Positions 16,835 through 26,840 are shown, counted from the first letter of the stretch. The stretch: DNA of 64,000 bases from Brevundimonas fontaquae (GCF_017086445.1 NZ_CP070968.1:1240001-1304000), one strand, 5' to 3'. A program made the numbers and translations. The notes: generated by a model not told the origin, from the sequence alone.

Positions 16835-19800
16835 TCAGGTCCCCGATGCGTTGGTCGTCGGCGCGGCGCTGAGGCGTTCCAGAAGATCGCGCAGCTGATC
16901 CGACGAATAGGGTTTGCGTAGCAGCGGCCAGGTCGTGTCGGCCAGCACGGCGTCGACATCCTCGCCGACGTAGCCCGAGGTCAGGGCGATCCGCAAATGG
17001 GGCCATTCGAGCGCGGCGGCATGCGCCAGCTCCACCCCGCTCATGCCGCCCGGCATGACCACATCCGTCAGCATGACGTCGAACCTGTCGGCGTTCAGAA
17101 ACTTCAGCGCATCGTCGCCCGTTTCGGCCCAGTCGACCTCCAGGCCGAACCCTTCGAGGATTTCCAGCGCGATCGCCGCCACGCCTGCATCGTCTTCCAC
17201 CAGCAGAACCCGCCCGCCCTCCATCAGCGCATGGTCGCCTGCGACAATGAGGATCGGGGCATTGGCGGCGTCCTCGATGGAAAGCGGCGGCAGGTAGATG
17301 CAGATTTCGGCGCCCTGTCCCCGCTCTGAGAAGATCTGAACGCCCCCGCCGGACTGGCGCGCAAAGCCGTAGACCTGGCTCAGCCCCAGGCCCGTGCCTT
17401 TGCCGACGCCTTTCGTCGTGAAGAAGGGTTCGAAAACGCGGTCTCTGATGTCCGGCGACATGCCCTCGCCGTTGTCGGACACGGCGACACACACATATTC
17501 GCCGGCGGGCAGTTCGGCGACCTGACCGTCCTCGACCTCGCAGATCCGCGTCTGGACCGTGATGCGGGGGTCTGGGCCCTTGGCTCCGGTGACGTCGCCC
17601 AAGGCGTCGCGGGCGTTGACGATCAGGTTCAGCAGCGCGGCCTCGAACTGGGCCGGATCGACATTGGCCCGCGCACCGCCGCGCTTCAGCTTGACCTTGA
17701 AGTCCACCGCCTCGCCGACAGCCCGGCGCAGCAGCGGTTCGCTCTCGCGGATCAGGGCATTGAGATCGATTGGCTCGGGCCGCAGAGCCTGACGACGCGA
17801 GAAGGCCAATAACTGATGCGTCAGGCTCTCGCCCCGACGCGCCGCCGCCAGCGCCGCCTCGCCCAACTTCCTGCGCTTGGCCGCATCGTCGCTGCGCAGG
17901 ATGATGTCCAGGGCGCCGATCACGACGGTCAGCAGATTGTTGAAGTCGTGCGCCACGCCTCCGGTCAGCCGACCCACCGCCTCCATCCTCTGGGCGTGGA
18001 CCAGCTGGGCCTCGGCCTGAGCCTTTTCGATCAGGGCCGCATCGACCCGTTCTTCAAGAAGCTCGTTGATCCGTTTCAGATCGTCCTCGGCCTTCTTGGC
18101 GTCGGTGACGTCCAGACAGGCGCCCACGTAGCCCTGGAACACGCCGGAGGCGTCGAAGCGCGGCACGCCTTCGGTTCGCAGCCAGCGCGGGCCGAGCGTC
18201 GGATGATTGATCCTGGTCAGGGCCTCGAACCGGTCCCGCGCCTCGAACGCGCGCATGAAGGCGGCGGCGAAGACGCCTTCATCGTCCGGGTGGATCAGTC
18301 GCCTCCAACTGTCGGGCAGATGCGCGTCGGCCTCCACGCCGAAGAAGGTGCGGTAGCGCCTGTTGGCGAATATCATCTGGGCGGCGTCGTCGCTCATCCA
18401 GATCAACGCCGGCGCGCTGTCGGCGACGGTGCGGAAGCGGTTCTCGGATTCTTCCAGCTTGGCTTGCGCGACGCGCATGTCCGTGACGTCGAAGGCCACG
18501 CCGACGAAGCCGACAATGTCCTGTCCCGCCAGCCGCGGACGAGAAAACGACTTGAGCCAGCGCCACTCGCCGTCATGGCGGCGGTAACGCGCCTCCATAG
18601 AGAAGGGCTCACAGGTCGCTTCTCCAGCGACCGATTCCGTCAGAATGCGGTTCTGATCCTCGGGGTGGAGCGCAGCGCGCCAATCTAGGTTGAGGACGGT
18701 CTCATAGTCAGACCCGTAAAAGTCCACATAGGCCCGATTGACGAAGGCGCGCGTGCGATCCTGGTTGGTGACCCAGATCAGCACCGGTGCGGTGTCGGCG
18801 ATGGCGCGGAACCGCTGCTCGCTTTCACGGGTCTCGTTTTCGGCACGCGCGCGTTCGACCTCGGCCCAGGTCCGCGCGGCGACCTCTTCAACCAGACTGA
18901 CCTCAGCCTCGGTCCAAGGCCTCGGGGCGGCGGAGTGGAGGTAGAGGAAGGCGCGCAGACGTCCGGCCCGGATCAGCGGCGCGCGGATCAGGGCGCGGGT
19001 CTGGATGTCCTCGAACGCCTTGGCGGACGCCGTCGTGCGTGCGTCCTCTCTCACGTCGTCGATCTGGATCGTGCGGCCCTGATTGAGATCCGCGATCAGG
19101 CCTTCGCCAAAGGCGTTGAGATCGAATTGGCCCTGAGCGCTGATTACGCCTGCGGTCCAGTCGCGGCTCATGGAGACGACACCGGCCGTCTGGTCGACCT
19201 CGCCGTAACCCACCCGGTCAACCTTCAGCAGCGCGCCCAGCGCGCTCTCGACCTCGGCCATGATATCGTCGGGATCGGTCAGGTCGCGCAGGCGATCGCT
19301 GAGATCCAGCAGGAAGGCTTGTCTGCGTTCGGCCTGTGCGGCGCTTTGCAGAGCCTCGTGCGTCTCGGTCACGTCGAAAGAGATGCCGGCATAGCCCATG
19401 AAAGCGCCTTGGCCGTCGAAGCGGGGTCGCGCGATGGCCCGCATCCAGCGCCAAACACCGTCGCGATCCCGAACCCTCGCCTCCATCTCAAAGGGCTGGC
19501 GTCCGGCCGCGCCCGCGTTTTCAGCAGTCTTCACCTGCTCCAGATCGTCGGGGTGGACGGCCGACCGCCAGCCGCCCTGTTTGAGCGCCTCCAGGCTCAT
19601 GCCATGCAGGTCGAACAGCGCTTCATTGACGAACTCGAACTCGCCCTGGGCGTCCATCAGCCAGATCGGCGAAGGGGCCGTGTCCGCCAGCTGTCGAAAG
19701 CGGGTTTCGCTTTCACTCAGTCGCGAGATGGCGCCTCGCAACGAGGCGCCGATGGCGGCGATGAACAGGCCGACCAGCAGGAAGTTCCAGGTCGCTGTGC

Positions 19801-20143
19801 CGCCGACGGCCTCTAGAATACCGTCATGGCCGGTCGCTGTGACGCCCACGATCGCCCAGCCGCCGCCCGTGCAGATGACAAGCGCCGCCAGGGCCCCGGT
19901 CCAGCCGCCCGCCAGCGCCGCAAGGGTGACGGCCGGGAGCAGAATGGTGAAGCCTGTCAGATCCCCATAGAGGGGTGACGCGAGCGCCCTCAACGCCAGA
20001 CCCAGCAGCGCGAATCCCGCGCCGACGAGCAGACGGTGAGTGAACGAGGCCGTCGGCAGGCGCGCCAGGCCGACCAGCCAGCGATCCATGCCCGCGATCC
20101 GCCGTTTCGATCCGCCTGCGCTCATACTGTCGGTTCGCCCCAT
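16835..20143 (-). CDS. hybrid sensor histidine kinase (MASE/DUF4118-like, PAS-GAF-PAS-PAS-HK-REC)
   Basis: 1102 residues. Four hydrophobic helices at about 35-135 form a membrane module; then PAS (about 145-265), GAF (about 280-435), PAS (440-565) and PAS (570-695), each PAS ending in a PAC-like 'VGFVGVAFDVTD' or similar. The HisKA box is 'GRLTGGVAHDFNNLLTVV' (phospho-His), the ATPase has 'NLIVNARDAL', 'VSDNGEGM' and 'GTGLGLSQVYGF', and a receiver domain ends the chain ('DVMLTDVVMPGGMSG', phospho-Asp; 'RKPYSS' lysine). Output must pass through a phosphotransfer step to unknown partners. No regulator gene adjoins it. Confidence 0.93.
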   Translation of the reverse strand: MGRTDSMSAGGSKRRIAGMDRWLVGLARLPTASFTHRLLVGAGFALLGLALRALASPLYGDLTGFTILLPAVTLAALAGGWTGALAALVICTGGGWAIVGVTATGHDGILEAVGGTATWNFLLVGLFIAAIGASLRGAISRLSESETRFRQLADTAPSPIWLMDAQGEFEFVNEALFDLHGMSLEALKQGGWRSAVHPDDLEQVKTAENAGAAGRQPFEMEARVRDRDGVWRWMRAIARPRFDGQGAFMGYAGISFDVTETHEALQSAAQAERRQAFLLDLSDRLRDLTDPDDIMAEVESALGALLKVDRVGYGEVDQTAGVVSMSRDWTAGVISAQGQFDLNAFGEGLIADLNQGRTIQIDDVREDARTTASAKAFEDIQTRALIRAPLIRAGRLRAFLYLHSAAPRPWTEAEVSLVEEVAARTWAEVERARAENETRESEQRFRAIADTAPVLIWVTNQDRTRAFVNRAYVDFYGSDYETVLNLDWRAALHPEDQNRILTESVAGEATCEPFSMEARYRRHDGEWRWLKSFSRPRLAGQDIVGFVGVAFDVTDMRVAQAKLEESENRFRTVADSAPALIWMSDDAAQMIFANRRYRTFFGVEADAHLPDSWRRLIHPDDEGVFAAAFMRAFEARDRFEALTRINHPTLGPRWLRTEGVPRFDASGVFQGYVGACLDVTDAKKAEDDLKRINELLEERVDAALIEKAQAEAQLVHAQRMEAVGRLTGGVAHDFNNLLTVVIGALDIILRSDDAAKRRKLGEAALAAARRGESLTHQLLAFSRRQALRPEPIDLNALIRESEPLLRRAVGEAVDFKVKLKRGGARANVDPAQFEAALLNLIVNARDALGDVTGAKGPDPRITVQTRICEVEDGQVAELPAGEYVCVAVSDNGEGMSPDIRDRVFEPFFTTKGVGKGTGLGLSQVYGFARQSGGGVQIFSERGQGAEICIYLPPLSIEDAANAPILIVAGDHALMEGGRVLLVEDDAGVAAIALEILEGFGLEVDWAETGDDALKFLNADRFDVMLTDVVMPGGMSGVELAHAAALEWPHLRIALTSGYVGEDVDAVLADTTWPLLRKPYSSDQLRDLLERLSAAPTTNASGT

Positions 20144-20326
20144 CAGCGACGCGTTTGCGATGCTGGAACATAGTCTTACACCTTGCGTTTGGGGCGACCA
20201 CCCCCTGACGCGCAGCAGGGCGTGATAACGGCGGTCGTCGTGACGCCGGAAAATGGCCTACAAGTCGGACTAGACGCGCGATCTCAGCGAACGGCCGGTG
20301 CGCCGATCGCGGTTGTTGGACCCTGA

Positions 20327-21508
20327 ATGACCCGCTTGCCCTGGAAGACGATGTGGAAGGCGCTTCGGCGTTCGGCGGCGGCCTTGCCCGCGGCCGGCGC
20401 GGTGCTGGGCGTCGCCATGGCGGCGGGGTCCAGCGTCCGCCCCGATATGGATCGCACGGCCGAGGCGGTCTCGCGCATCACCGGGGGCGACTTGGGCGCG
20501 GGCGGTCTGGCGGCGATCAAGGGGCGTCTGACGCCATCGCAACTGGCCTTGGCGATGCGGCACGATCCGAACCTGCTGCAACCGGTCCTCTATGGGCTGA
20601 CGCCGGGCTGGGAAAGCCTGACCTTGGCCGGCAAGCCGGGACTGGAACCGGGCAAGAGCGGGCTGGAGGCCCAACGTCTGAATGCGGCCATGGCCCCGGC
20701 GTCCGGCGCGCTGCGTCCCGCCTTGCCGTTCGTGTTCAAGGGCAGCGCTCAGGATCGTCGCCGCGCCCTGCGCTGCCTGACACAGGCGGTCTATTACGAG
20801 GCGGCGCTGGAACCCGAAAACGGCCAGGCCGGTGTCGCTCAGGTCGTGCTGAACCGGGTTCGCGATCCCAACTACGCCAACACCGTCTGCGGCGTGGTGT
20901 TCGAGGGCGCCGAACGCGTTACAGGCTGTCAGTTCAGCTTCACCTGCGACGGTTCGCTGGGCCAGGCGCCGGTCGGTTGGGCCTGGGAGCGGGCGCGCAA
21001 GGCGGCTGAGCGCGCGCTGAACGGCGCCGTGGCTCAGGAGGTCGGGACCGCCACCCACTATCACGCCGACTATGTGCATCCCTGGTGGGCGCCGACGGTG
21101 GCCAAGGTGACGCAGATCGGCGCGCACATCTTCTATCGTTGGAAGGGCGTCTATGGCGAAACCGCCGCCTTCCGCAAAACCTACAATGGGCGCGAGCCGG
21201 CGATCGACGAGGCGCGCTTCTCGCGGCCTCGTCTGACGATCGCCGCCGGGGCGGCCACGGGCGGCGCCGATCCCGATGCCGTCGTCGCGGATGCGCCCCT
21301 GCGCACCGTCGAGGTCGACGGGCGCCAACGCGTCGTCGGCGTGATCAGCCTGGGCGGGCGGCGACTGCCGACGCGTGACGAGGTGGCGGCGATCAACGCC
21401 CGGCTTTCCGCCGTCGACCCATCATCGACGACGCCCAAGCCTGCGGCTCCGAAAGTCGAAGGCGTCCCCTCGATGGACGTCGAAGAAGTCGGCCGACCGG
21501 CGACCTGA
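20327..21508 (+). CDS. SleB-like cell wall hydrolase (second copy)
   Basis: 393 residues with a basic N-terminus and hydrophobic export/anchor segment ('SAAALPAAGAVLGVAMAAG'). Catalytic block 'CLTQAVYYEAALEPENGQAGVAQVVLNRVRDPNYANTVCGVVFEG', 'GCQFSFTCDGS', 'ATHYHADYVHPWW' and 'IGAHIFYRWKG' is of the Hydrolase_2/SleB family. A C-terminal extension of about 110 residues has no clear domain. It shares plan and motifs with the protein at 14409-15533 but has 'YYEAALEPE' where that one has 'YYEARGEGA'. Probably cleaves peptidoglycan during growth or division. Confidence 0.85.
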   Translation: MTRLPWKTMWKALRRSAAALPAAGAVLGVAMAAGSSVRPDMDRTAEAVSRITGGDLGAGGLAAIKGRLTPSQLALAMRHDPNLLQPVLYGLTPGWESLTLAGKPGLEPGKSGLEAQRLNAAMAPASGALRPALPFVFKGSAQDRRRALRCLTQAVYYEAALEPENGQAGVAQVVLNRVRDPNYANTVCGVVFEGAERVTGCQFSFTCDGSLGQAPVGWAWERARKAAERALNGAVAQEVGTATHYHADYVHPWWAPTVAKVTQIGAHIFYRWKGVYGETAAFRKTYNGREPAIDEARFSRPRLTIAAGAATGGADPDAVVADAPLRTVEVDGRQRVVGVISLGGRRLPTRDEVAAINARLSAVDPSSTTPKPAAPKVEGVPSMDVEEVGRPAT

Positions 21509-21585
21509 CACCTTCATTGCAACGCTATAGGGCGTCAGGGCATTGATGCATGTTCCCGCACCCTGACGCCGACGAGGATAGCTGA

Positions 21586-23523
21586 TTGACCCACCCTGAT
21601 GTCGAAAGTCCTAGGTGGGACGAGGCAAGCCGACTGGACGCCCTCAAACGCTATGGTGTTCTGGATACACCCCCGGAAACGTCCTTTGACGACATCGCCA
21701 AGCTCGCGGCGCGGATCTGTGACGCGCCCATGGCCGCCGTCAGCTTGGTCGATACGCAGCGTCAGTGGTTCAAGGCCGAGGTCGGCCTTGGCGTCAGTGA
21801 AACGCCACGGTCCCAATCCTTCTGCGCCTACGCCATGCTTGGCGAGGAGGCCATGGTGGTGACGGATGCAGAGCGGGATTCCCGTTTCGCAGACAACGCC
21901 CTGGTCACCGGCCCGCCGCACATCCGCTTCTACGCCGGCCACCCGCTGAAGACGCCAGACGGCGTATCGCTCGGCGCACTGTGCGTCCTGGACGACAAGC
22001 CGAGACCGGAAGGCCTCACCGAACTCCAGACCCTGGCGCTGAAGACCCTTGCCGACCAGGTGATGAACCAGCTGGAGTTGCGTCGCGCCCTGCTGGACCG
22101 GGACACCAGCCAGCGCACGGCGCGTCTGGCGATGGAGGCGTCGGCCTATGTCGGGGCCTGGGATTGGGACATCGTCGAGGACAAGGTCGTCGCCGACGAG
22201 CGTTTCGCGCGCATGTACGGAGTCGATCCCGTCGCCGCTCAGGCCGGGGCGCCGATCGAGATGTTCACCGCCAATGTCCATCCTGACGATGTTGAGCGTG
22301 TGCGAGAAGAGATCGACCGCGCCATGTCCGGCGATGGCGTATTCCTCTGCGAATATCGTCTGATCGCCAACGGCGTCGAGCGTTGGGTCCTGGTGCGCGG
22401 CCAGACCTATTTCGACGCCAACGGGGACGCTGCTCGCCTTCCCGGCATCGCGGTGGACATCACTGACCGCCGACGGATCGAGACGGATCTGGCCGAGACG
22501 GCGCGGGCCCTGAGCGAGAGCGAGGCGCGGTTCCGCGTTCTCGCCGACGCCATGCCGCAGATGGTCTGGTCGACGCTGCCTGACGGCTTCCACGACTATT
22601 ACAATGCACGCTGGTACGAGTTCACCGGCGTGCCGCTCGGCTCCACGGACGGAGAGGGGTGGAACGACATGTTCCACGCCGATGATCGCGACCGCGCCTG
22701 GAGCGTCTGGCGTCGCTCGCTGGAGACCGGCGAACCCTATGAGATCGAGTACCGCCTGAGACACCACAGCGGGGTCTATCGTTGGACTCTGGGCCGCGCG
22801 GTCGCGGTGCGCGACGAAGCCGGCGAGATCACCCGTTGGTTCGGCACGCTGACCGATATTGACGAGCTGAAGCGGCTTGAGCAGGGGCGCGAGCTGGTCA
22901 GCCAGGAGCTGAGCCACCGGATCAAGAACATCTTTGCGGTGGTCACGGCACTGGTCGCCCTGTCGGCGCGCCAGTATCCCGAAGCCAAGGCCTTCTCCGC
23001 CTCGCTGCGCACCCGGATCGCCGCCCTGGCGCGCGCGCACGAGTTCGTGCGTCCCCATACGGAGACGTCGAAGACCACGATCGGCGCGACCACGCTGCAT
23101 TCCTTCCTGTCGGACCTGTTCAAGGCCTACGCGGACGAGACCGGCGCGCCGCGTGTCGTGATCGAGGGAGACGATGCGGTCTTCGACGATCAGGCGGCGA
23201 CCTCCGTGGCTCTCCTCTTCCACGAACTGGCCACCAATGCGGCCAAGTACGGGGCCCTGTCCGAAAAGGGCGGGCTGGTCTCGCTGAGGACCGCCCGGAA
23301 TGAAGATCGATTCGTGCTGACCTGGACCGAGACCGGAGGCCCGCCGATCCAAAATCCACCGGCGCGGACCGGCTTCGGTTCATCCCTCGCCACCCTTTCC
23401 GTGCAGGGACAATTGGGTGGACGGCTGGAACGCGAATGGCGTCCGGAAGGTTTGAAAATCATCGTCGATCTTCCGGCGACGGCGCTTTCACGCCGACGAG
23501 CCGCCCATGATCTTAGAAATTAG
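21586..23523 (+). CDS. GAF-PAS-PAS sensor histidine kinase, HWE family
   Basis: 645 residues from TTG 21586 (GAGGA eight bases upstream). GAF domain at about 20-165 ('AAVSLVDTQRQWFKAEVGL', 'SFCAYAML', 'FYAGHPLKTPDG'), PAS at about 180-295, PAS at about 305-430, and an HWE/HisKA_2 kinase at about 435-640: phospho-His444 in 'ELSHRIKNIFAVV', 'LLFHELATNAAKYGALS' and a 'WTE' motif. No membrane segment, so it is cytoplasmic. GAF/PAS kinases of this class often sense light, redox or ligands; no bilin or flavin cysteine is evident. Likely acts with the receiver protein encoded next. Confidence 0.92.
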   Translation: MTHPDVESPRWDEASRLDALKRYGVLDTPPETSFDDIAKLAARICDAPMAAVSLVDTQRQWFKAEVGLGVSETPRSQSFCAYAMLGEEAMVVTDAERDSRFADNALVTGPPHIRFYAGHPLKTPDGVSLGALCVLDDKPRPEGLTELQTLALKTLADQVMNQLELRRALLDRDTSQRTARLAMEASAYVGAWDWDIVEDKVVADERFARMYGVDPVAAQAGAPIEMFTANVHPDDVERVREEIDRAMSGDGVFLCEYRLIANGVERWVLVRGQTYFDANGDAARLPGIAVDITDRRRIETDLAETARALSESEARFRVLADAMPQMVWSTLPDGFHDYYNARWYEFTGVPLGSTDGEGWNDMFHADDRDRAWSVWRRSLETGEPYEIEYRLRHHSGVYRWTLGRAVAVRDEAGEITRWFGTLTDIDELKRLEQGRELVSQELSHRIKNIFAVVTALVALSARQYPEAKAFSASLRTRIAALARAHEFVRPHTETSKTTIGATTLHSFLSDLFKAYADETGAPRVVIEGDDAVFDDQAATSVALLFHELATNAAKYGALSEKGGLVSLRTARNEDRFVLTWTETGGPPIQNPPARTGFGSSLATLSVQGQLGGRLEREWRPEGLKIIVDLPATALSRRRAAHDLRN

Positions 23524-23587
23524 CGAAATGTTGAAACCAATCGGTTCAACTCGCGTTCTGTACGCTCCCGAGCACAAACCTAACCTC

Positions 23588-23995
23588 ATGACCGCGCGTA
23601 TCCTCATCATCGAAGACGAAGCCCTCGTTGCGATGGAGCTTCGATTCGTGCTGGAAGATCTGGGGCATGAAGTCCTGGGCGTCGCCGCGACCGCAAAGGC
23701 CGCGCGCGATCTGGTGCGCGAAAACGAAGTGGATTTGGCCCTGGTCGACATCCACCTGTCCGATGGTCCCACGGGGATCAACTTGGGTCGTGAACTCGGC
23801 CAGGACATGGGCGTCTCCGTCCTGTTCATGACGGCCAATCCCGGCATGGTGAAGGAAGGCGTCGCCGGAACGATCGGTGTCCTGTCCAAGCCGACGGATG
23901 AACATGCCGTGCAGACCGCCGTGGATTACGCCCTGCGCCGTCGCCAGGGCCAGCCGGTCGACTACGCACCGCCGGGTCTTCAACTCTTCGGGTAA
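23588..23995 (+). CDS. single-domain response regulator
   Basis: 135-residue stand-alone receiver domain. Acidic pair in 'ILIIEDEALVAMELR', phospho-acceptor Asp54 in 'LALVDIHLSDGPTG', Thr in 'VLFMTANPG', and Lys in 'GVLSKPTDE'. No output domain. ATG 23588 gives the usual receiver start; the frame is open to an ATG at 23507 that would overlap the kinase gene. An inverted repeat GTTGAA/TTCAAC (23530-23550) lies between kinase stop and this start. Probably a phosphate sink or relay for the preceding HWE kinase. Confidence 0.85.
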   Translation: MTARILIIEDEALVAMELRFVLEDLGHEVLGVAATAKAARDLVRENEVDLALVDIHLSDGPTGINLGRELGQDMGVSVLFMTANPGMVKEGVAGTIGVLSKPTDEHAVQTAVDYALRRRQGQPVDYAPPGLQLFG

Positions 23996-24063
23996 CCGCT
24001 GTCCAACGGTTGCAGCCGTATGGATGCGGCATATGTCGAGGGTTCCCAAAAGGAGACCTCCCC

Positions 24064-25023
24064 ATGACGACCCTCACCAAACGCAAGCTCGGCTCCAGCG
24101 GCCTGGACATCGCCCCTCTGGTGTTCGGCGGCAACGTCTTCGGCTGGACGGCGGACGAGGCGACGTCATTCGCCCTGCTGGACGCCTTCGTCGAGGCCGG
24201 CTTTGACGCCATCGACACCGCCGACGCCTATTCGCGCTGGGTTCCGGGCCATTCCGGCGGGGAGAGCGAGACGATCATCGGAAAGTGGCTGAAGGCGCGC
24301 GGCCGGCGCGACGACGTCAAGATTCTGACCAAGGTCGGATCGGACATGGGCCAGGGCCACAACGACCTGTCGCCGGCCTGGATCGAGACGGCGGTCGAGG
24401 CGTCGCTGCGCCGGCTCCAGACCGACTATATCGACCTGTATCAGACCCACTGGCCCGATCCGAAGATGCCGCAGGAGGAGACGCTGCGCGCGCTCGACAA
24501 GCTGGTGCAGGCGGGCAAGGTGCGCGCCATCGGCACCTCCAACCATTCGGCCGAACAGGTCGCAGAGGCATTGGATATCTCGCAGCGAGAGGGTCTGGCC
24601 GCCTATGCGACGATCCAGCCGCACTACAACCTCTACAGCCGCGACACCTTCGAAGGCGGGTTGCAGGACCTGGCCGTGGAGAAGGGCTTGGGCGTCATCA
24701 CCTACTTCAGCCTGGAGAGCGGCTTCCTGACCGGCAAATACAAGACCGTCGATCAGATCGCCGGGACCAAGCGCGAGGGCATGCTGAAGGACAAGTTCGA
24801 CGAGCGCGGCGTGCGCATCCTGGCGGTTCTGGACGCCGTGGCCCAGAAGAGCGAAGCCACCTCGGCCCAGGTCGCCCTGGCCTGGCTGCTGGCCCAGCCG
24901 GGCGTGACGGCCCCGATCGTCAGCGCCACCTCGACCGAACAACTGGCCGACACGCTGAAGGCGGCGACCCTGATGCTGTCGGACGAGTACGTGGCGGAAC
25001 TGATGGAGGCGAGCGGCTACTGA
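24064..25023 (+). CDS. aldo/keto reductase
   Basis: 319-residue NADPH-dependent oxidoreductase with a TIM-barrel. The catalytic tetrad is visible: Asp and Tyr in 'DTADAYSRW', Lys in 'ILTKVGS', His in 'DLYQTHWPD'. The C-terminal cofactor loop is 'TAPIVSATSTEQL'. AAGGAG precedes ATG 24064. Resembles the YajO/Tas group with broad carbonyl substrates. Its 3' end overlaps the opposing gene by seven bases. Confidence 0.92.
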   Translation: MTTLTKRKLGSSGLDIAPLVFGGNVFGWTADEATSFALLDAFVEAGFDAIDTADAYSRWVPGHSGGESETIIGKWLKARGRRDDVKILTKVGSDMGQGHNDLSPAWIETAVEASLRRLQTDYIDLYQTHWPDPKMPQEETLRALDKLVQAGKVRAIGTSNHSAEQVAEALDISQREGLAAYATIQPHYNLYSRDTFEGGLQDLAVEKGLGVITYFSLESGFLTGKYKTVDQIAGTKREGMLKDKFDERGVRILAVLDAVAQKSEATSAQVALAWLLAQPGVTAPIVSATSTEQLADTLKAATLMLSDEYVAELMEASGY

Positions 25024-25811
25024 AGGGGCGTGAACAAGGCGCCGAATTCGACAGGGAGTTCGGCGCTTGCGATTTTCACAGCACCGTTGGAATCGACGCC
25101 CTCGATCTGAACTCTGAGACCGTGTTGATTCAACAGGGCGGGCCCGCCCAGCACCTGTGGTCGGATTGGCGTGAAACTGCCGGGCAACTGGCGTTTTCGC
25201 CGTCCTTCGCCGCTCCACATCGTCACCTCGTAGGTGCCCGACCGGCGGTTCCAAACCACCTGCGCCTGGCCAGCCATAGCGCGGGGATCGCTCAACTCAC
25301 TTGGAGCCGGCGTGGAATAACTCACCGGGCCTTCCGCAAGCGGTTGTCGTCCTTGGTAGGCTAGGGGCGTCGGTTCGCGGCATGCCGCTTCGCGCAGGAT
25401 CGTGCAGCCGCCACGCATCGCAGACCAGAATTGTTCGAACCGCCCATCGTCGTCGGCATCACGAAGACAGCGAATCGAATAGTTCTGATCGGAACAGAAC
25501 ACCGTCTGGCCGGACCGGGTGGTCACGGCCATCCAGAGCGGATCGGTCGGCTTGATGGCTGCCTCGCCGAACCCCGCAGGTGGAAGCTCACGCGTCACGC
25601 TTCGCGCGCTGGCCCTCGAAAGTCTGAAATCAAACAAGTAGCCGGGTTGGACTGATCCCTCATTTCGGGTCGGCCTGATGACGACTGGAAACACTATGGC
25701 GTCAGAGAAACGAGAGGGTTCAGGCTCAGTGATCTGAGCCTTTACGGTCGTGATGGGCAGGATAATCAACGCCGCTGCCACAGCGATCCAAAGTCTGATC
25801 TGTCCTTTCAC
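25017..25811 (-). CDS. secreted protein of unknown function
   Basis: 264 residues from GTG 25811, which has AGGAGG upstream. Signal peptide 'LWIAVAAALIILPITTVKA' with cleavage near residue 25. The mature protein has four cysteines (in 'TVFCSDQNYSIRCLRDADDDGRFEQFW' and 'GGCTILREAACREP'), consistent with periplasmic disulfides, and an Asp-rich 'DADDDGRFE' that could bind calcium. Beta-rich C-terminal half. I do not recognise the family. Precedes no partner on its strand and converges with the aldo/keto reductase. Confidence 0.65.
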   Translation of the reverse strand: MKGQIRLWIAVAAALIILPITTVKAQITEPEPSRFSDAIVFPVVIRPTRNEGSVQPGYLFDFRLSRASARSVTRELPPAGFGEAAIKPTDPLWMAVTTRSGQTVFCSDQNYSIRCLRDADDDGRFEQFWSAMRGGCTILREAACREPTPLAYQGRQPLAEGPVSYSTPAPSELSDPRAMAGQAQVVWNRRSGTYEVTMWSGEGRRKRQLPGSFTPIRPQVLGGPALLNQHGLRVQIEGVDSNGAVKIASAELPVEFGALFTPLQ

Positions 25812-25832
25812 AATCCGCCTCCTCTTGCAGCA

Positions 25833-26840
25833 CTACCAGACCCCGATCTTCTCCGCCTCGGCGTGGCTGATGGGGTTGTGGGCCTTGGCGTGGTCCTCTT
25901 CGGCGAGGAAGCGGCTGACTTCCAGGGCGGCCATGCAGCCCATGCCGGCGGCTGTGACGGCCTGGCGATAGACGTCGTCGGTCACGTCGCCGGCGGCCCA
26001 GACGCCTTCGATCTCGGTCGAGGCGGTGCCGGGCTTGACCCGCAGATAGCCGCCGGCGTTGGTTTCCAGCTGGCCCTTGAACAGTTCCGACGACGGGGCG
26101 TGGCCGATGGCGATGAAGACGCCGTCGGCGGGGATTTCCCGGGTCGAGCCGTCCTGGACGTTCTTGAGCCGAACGCCCGTGACGTTCTTGGCCATGCCGT
26201 CCACGACGCCGACGATTTCCTCGATCGCCGAGTTCCAGATCACCTCCACCTTGGGGTGGGCGAACAGCCGGTCCTGGAGGATCTTCTCGGCGCGGAACTC
26301 GTCGCGACGGTGAACGACCGTGACCTTGGAGGCGAAGTTGGTCAGGAACAGCGCCTCTTCGACGGCGGTGTTGCCGCCGCCGACGACCACGACCTCCTTG
26401 CCGCGATAGAAGAAGCCGTCGCAGGTGGCGCAGGCCGAGACGCCGAAGCCCTGATAGGCGGCCTCGCTCTCCAGCCCCAGCCATTTGGCCTGGGCGCCGG
26501 TGGAGATGATGACGGTCTCGGCCAGCATCTCTTCGCCGCTGTCCAGCCTCAGCCGGAACGGGCGTTGCGACAGGTCGGCGGAGACCACGATGTCGTGGAT
26601 GACTTCGGTCCCGACATGCAGGGCCTGGGCCTGCATCTGCTCCATCAGCCAGGGGCCCTGGATGGTGTCGGCGAAGCCGGGATAGTTCTCGACGTCGGTG
26701 GTGATGGTCAGCTGGCCGCCGGGCTGGATGCCGGCGATGACGACGGGGTTCAGCGAGGCGCGGGCGGCGTAGATGGCGGCGGTCCAGCCGGCGGGGCCGG
26801 AGCCGATGATGGCGACGCGAACGGTACGAGCTTGGGTCAT
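25833..26840 (-). CDS. trxB: thioredoxin-disulfide reductase
   Basis: 335-residue FAD/NADPH enzyme that keeps thioredoxin reduced. FAD motif 'VAIIGSGPAGWTAAIYAARA', redox pair Cys137-Cys140 in 'SACATCDGFF', NADPH motif 'VVVVGGGNTAVEEALFL' and the closing FAD motif 'GVWAAGDVTDDVYRQAVTAAGMGC' are all present. Length is normal. No neighbour of the thioredoxin system. Confidence 0.96.
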   Translation of the reverse strand: MTQARTVRVAIIGSGPAGWTAAIYAARASLNPVVIAGIQPGGQLTITTDVENYPGFADTIQGPWLMEQMQAQALHVGTEVIHDIVVSADLSQRPFRLRLDSGEEMLAETVIISTGAQAKWLGLESEAAYQGFGVSACATCDGFFYRGKEVVVVGGGNTAVEEALFLTNFASKVTVVHRRDEFRAEKILQDRLFAHPKVEVIWNSAIEEIVGVVDGMAKNVTGVRLKNVQDGSTREIPADGVFIAIGHAPSSELFKGQLETNAGGYLRVKPGTASTEIEGVWAAGDVTDDVYRQAVTAAGMGCMAALEVSRFLAEEDHAKAHNPISHAEAEKIGVW

